5,623 nucleotides of DNA from Candidatus Margulisiibacteriota bacterium (GTDB lineage Bacteria; Margulisbacteria; Termititenacia; Termititenacales; Termititenacaceae): assembly GCA_031264205.1 (NCBI GenBank), contig JAISEH010000075.1, positions 1-5,623 of the forward strand. Direction: 5' to 3'. Made by a program: the position numbers and the translations under genes. A model generated the notes under the pieces. The model saw only the letters and a list, made by a program, of their open reading frames with translations. It was not told the origin of the DNA and ran no database searches. Numbering within the stretch: position 1 is the stretch's first letter; each line of letters starts with the position of its first letter. This document shows positions 4,560 through 5,623 of this stretch, one piece after another.

Positions 4560-5405
4560 CTTCTTGCGTTGATATACGCCTAATAATTTAAAATAATCGC
4601 TGTGTTTTTCGATATTGCGCAAGGCCTGGGCAACTTTGGGCTGAATATAATGATTGCCGGAAATGTCGATGAAAAAAATATAATCGCCCATCACCACTTT
4701 GCTGGGACGGGATTCAATTTTGGTCATATTGATTTTATCTTTGGCTAAAAAACCTAAGATCTCATACAAACCACCCGGCCTGTCTTTTTTGCAGGAAAAA
4801 ACAAAAGCCGTTATCGCGTCTTTGTCTCTGATCATTTCTTTTTCTTTAGACAGCACGACAAAACGGGTGACATTGTCTTTGTAATCGGCAATATCGCGGA
4901 TCAATATTTTCAAGCCGTATTTGCGCGCGGCTTCACGCGAGCCGACCGCGGCGCGGCAAGGTTGTTTTTTTTCTTTAACCTTAAGCACGGCTTGCGCGGT
5001 GCTTTTGGCCAGCAAAATCTTGGCGTTTGGCAGTTTGGCGAAAAGAAAATCGCGGCATTGCTCCAAAGCCTGCGTGTGAGAAATTACTTCTTTGATTTCG
5101 CCCAGCCGCGCGCTTGGCAAAGCCAGCAACTGATGTTTGACGGAAATATCGATCTCGCTGATGATATACAAAGAGTTTCTTTTATTGGCCAGTTTGTCCA
5201 GCGTGGCGCTGACGCTGCCTTCGATAGTGTTTTCCATCGGCACAATGCCGTATTTGTATTTGCAGGTGTTTACGCTGTGTATGACTTCCGTTATGGTATT
5301 CAGCGGAATCGCTTCAATTTTTTTTCCCTGCCGGCGCAAATATTTTTCCACAGCCTGGCTGCAATAGGTGCCTTTGGGACCCAGATAGGCGATTTGCTCG
5401 GCCAT
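4557..5405 (-). CDS. pheA: Prephenate dehydratase with C-terminal ACT domain
   Basis: Converts prephenate to phenylpyruvate, the committed step to phenylalanine, in the cytoplasm. The catalytic domain (about 4-185) shows GPKGTYCSQA (9-18), VPMENTIEGSV (55-65), SHTQALEQC (109-117), STAQAV (135-140), AAVGSREAA (152-160) and the essential DNVTRF (177-182). The ACT domain (about 197-275) has the Phe-binding motifs RPGGLYEIL (209-217) and ESRP (231-234), so feedback inhibition by phenylalanine is likely. At 282 residues it is the monofunctional type; the chorismate mutase domain found fused in E. coli PheA is absent. ATG at 5405 follows the deaminase stop by two bases. Confidence 0.97.
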   Translation of the reverse strand: MAEQIAYLGPKGTYCSQAVEKYLRRQGKKIEAIPLNTITEVIHSVNTCKYKYGIVPMENTIEGSVSATLDKLANKRNSLYIISEIDISVKHQLLALPSARLGEIKEVISHTQALEQCRDFLFAKLPNAKILLAKSTAQAVLKVKEKKQPCRAAVGSREAARKYGLKILIRDIADYKDNVTRFVVLSKEKEMIRDKDAITAFVFSCKKDRPGGLYEILGFLAKDKINMTKIESRPSKVVMGDYIFFIDISGNHYIQPKVAQALRNIEKHSDYFKLLGVYQRKK

Positions 5406-5407
5406 AT

Positions 5408-5623
5408 TTACCCCTTAAACACCACTAATTCAATTTTGGACTCGTTGAGCATTTGCACGGCGAGATCATCGGGGTAAAAATTTTTGAAAACGATACGCTT
5501 GATGCCGGCATTGATGATCATCTTGGTGCAGATAATGCAAGGCATGTGCGTGCAGTAGAGGGTCGCGCCGCTGATCCGCGCGCCATGATAGGACGCCTGC
5601 GTGATCGCGTTTTGCTCAGCATG
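5408..5623 (-). CDS. Deoxycytidylate (dCMP) deaminase family protein, C-terminal 71 residues
   Basis: Zinc-dependent hydrolytic deaminase, most likely dCMP to dUMP, which feeds thymidylate synthesis. The window begins exactly at the zinc-binding His of HAEQNAI, whose Glu is the proton shuttle. TLYCTHMPCIICTK follows, with the PCxxC pair of zinc cysteines, then MIINAGIKRIVF and a short C-terminal strand LVVFKG before the TAA at 5410-5408. The spacing of HAE and PCxxC and the sequence TLYCTHMPC fit the dCMP deaminase (ComEB-like) branch better than tRNA adenosine or free cytidine deaminases. The N-terminal half is outside the window, so the exact substrate cannot be settled. First gene seen of the deaminase-pheA-serS operon. 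Confidence 0.93.
   Translation of the reverse strand, partial: HAEQNAITQASYHGARISGATLYCTHMPCIICTKMIINAGIKRIVFKNFYPDDLAVQMLNESKIELVVFKG
5411..5416 (-). promoter_or_regulatory. Ribosome binding site of pheA
   Basis: The minus strand reads AAGGGG with a five-base spacer (TAAAT) to the pheA ATG. It lies in the last two sense codons (AAG GGG) of the deaminase gene, so the two genes are probably translationally coupled. Confidence 0.6.

Noticed and set aside
4962..5477. Plus-strand open frame opposite pheA and the deaminase end
   Set aside because: It crosses two well-supported genes on the other strand and has no family features.

Overview
The window is bacterial. Two blocks of core-metabolism genes, all read leftwards (minus strand), flank an accessory island of about 2.3 kb. 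The left block is the N-terminal 339 codons of CTP synthase (pyrG, cut by the left window edge). The right block is a tight operon running from the right edge: the C-terminal end of a deoxycytidylate/cytidine-type deaminase, prephenate dehydratase with an ACT domain (pheA), and seryl-tRNA synthetase (serS). Gaps in this operon are 2 and 9 bases, and each ribosome binding site overlaps the end of the gene before it. Sequence alone does not place the organism in a lineage. The SD sites, sigma70-type promoters and monofunctional PheA only say 'bacterium'.

The island (about 1053-3290) begins with an XRE-type HTH regulator (minus) divergent from a phage-tail-collar-like protein gene (plus). Their promoters share the same few bases as -35 boxes, and a perfect 17-bp palindrome covers the regulator's -10 box. 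The collar protein has an N-terminal collar domain and a Gly/Ser/Thr/His-rich fibre-like region with six HxH motifs. Next come a 72-bp foldable inverted repeat and an AT-rich DUF3800 gene (minus).

Between the DUF3800 gene and serS lie two abutting gene relics that tile about 190 bases. One is a minus-strand frame whose last about 21 residues match the C-terminus of the HTH regulator. The other is a plus-strand frame whose residues match the C-terminus of the collar protein. They keep the order and orientation of the intact pair. I read them as the two outer ends of a second HTH/collar cassette that lost its middle by an internal deletion. This suggests the HTH/collar pair is a recurring unit at this site, with DUF3800 once sitting directly behind the second regulator.

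A further trait is that pyrG and the HTH gene both have a -10 box placed exactly six bases upstream of their ATG. This predicts that both are transcribed as leaderless mRNAs, whereas collar, pheA and serS have good Shine-Dalgarno sites. Promoter, operator and terminator calls are pattern readings and have not been tested.
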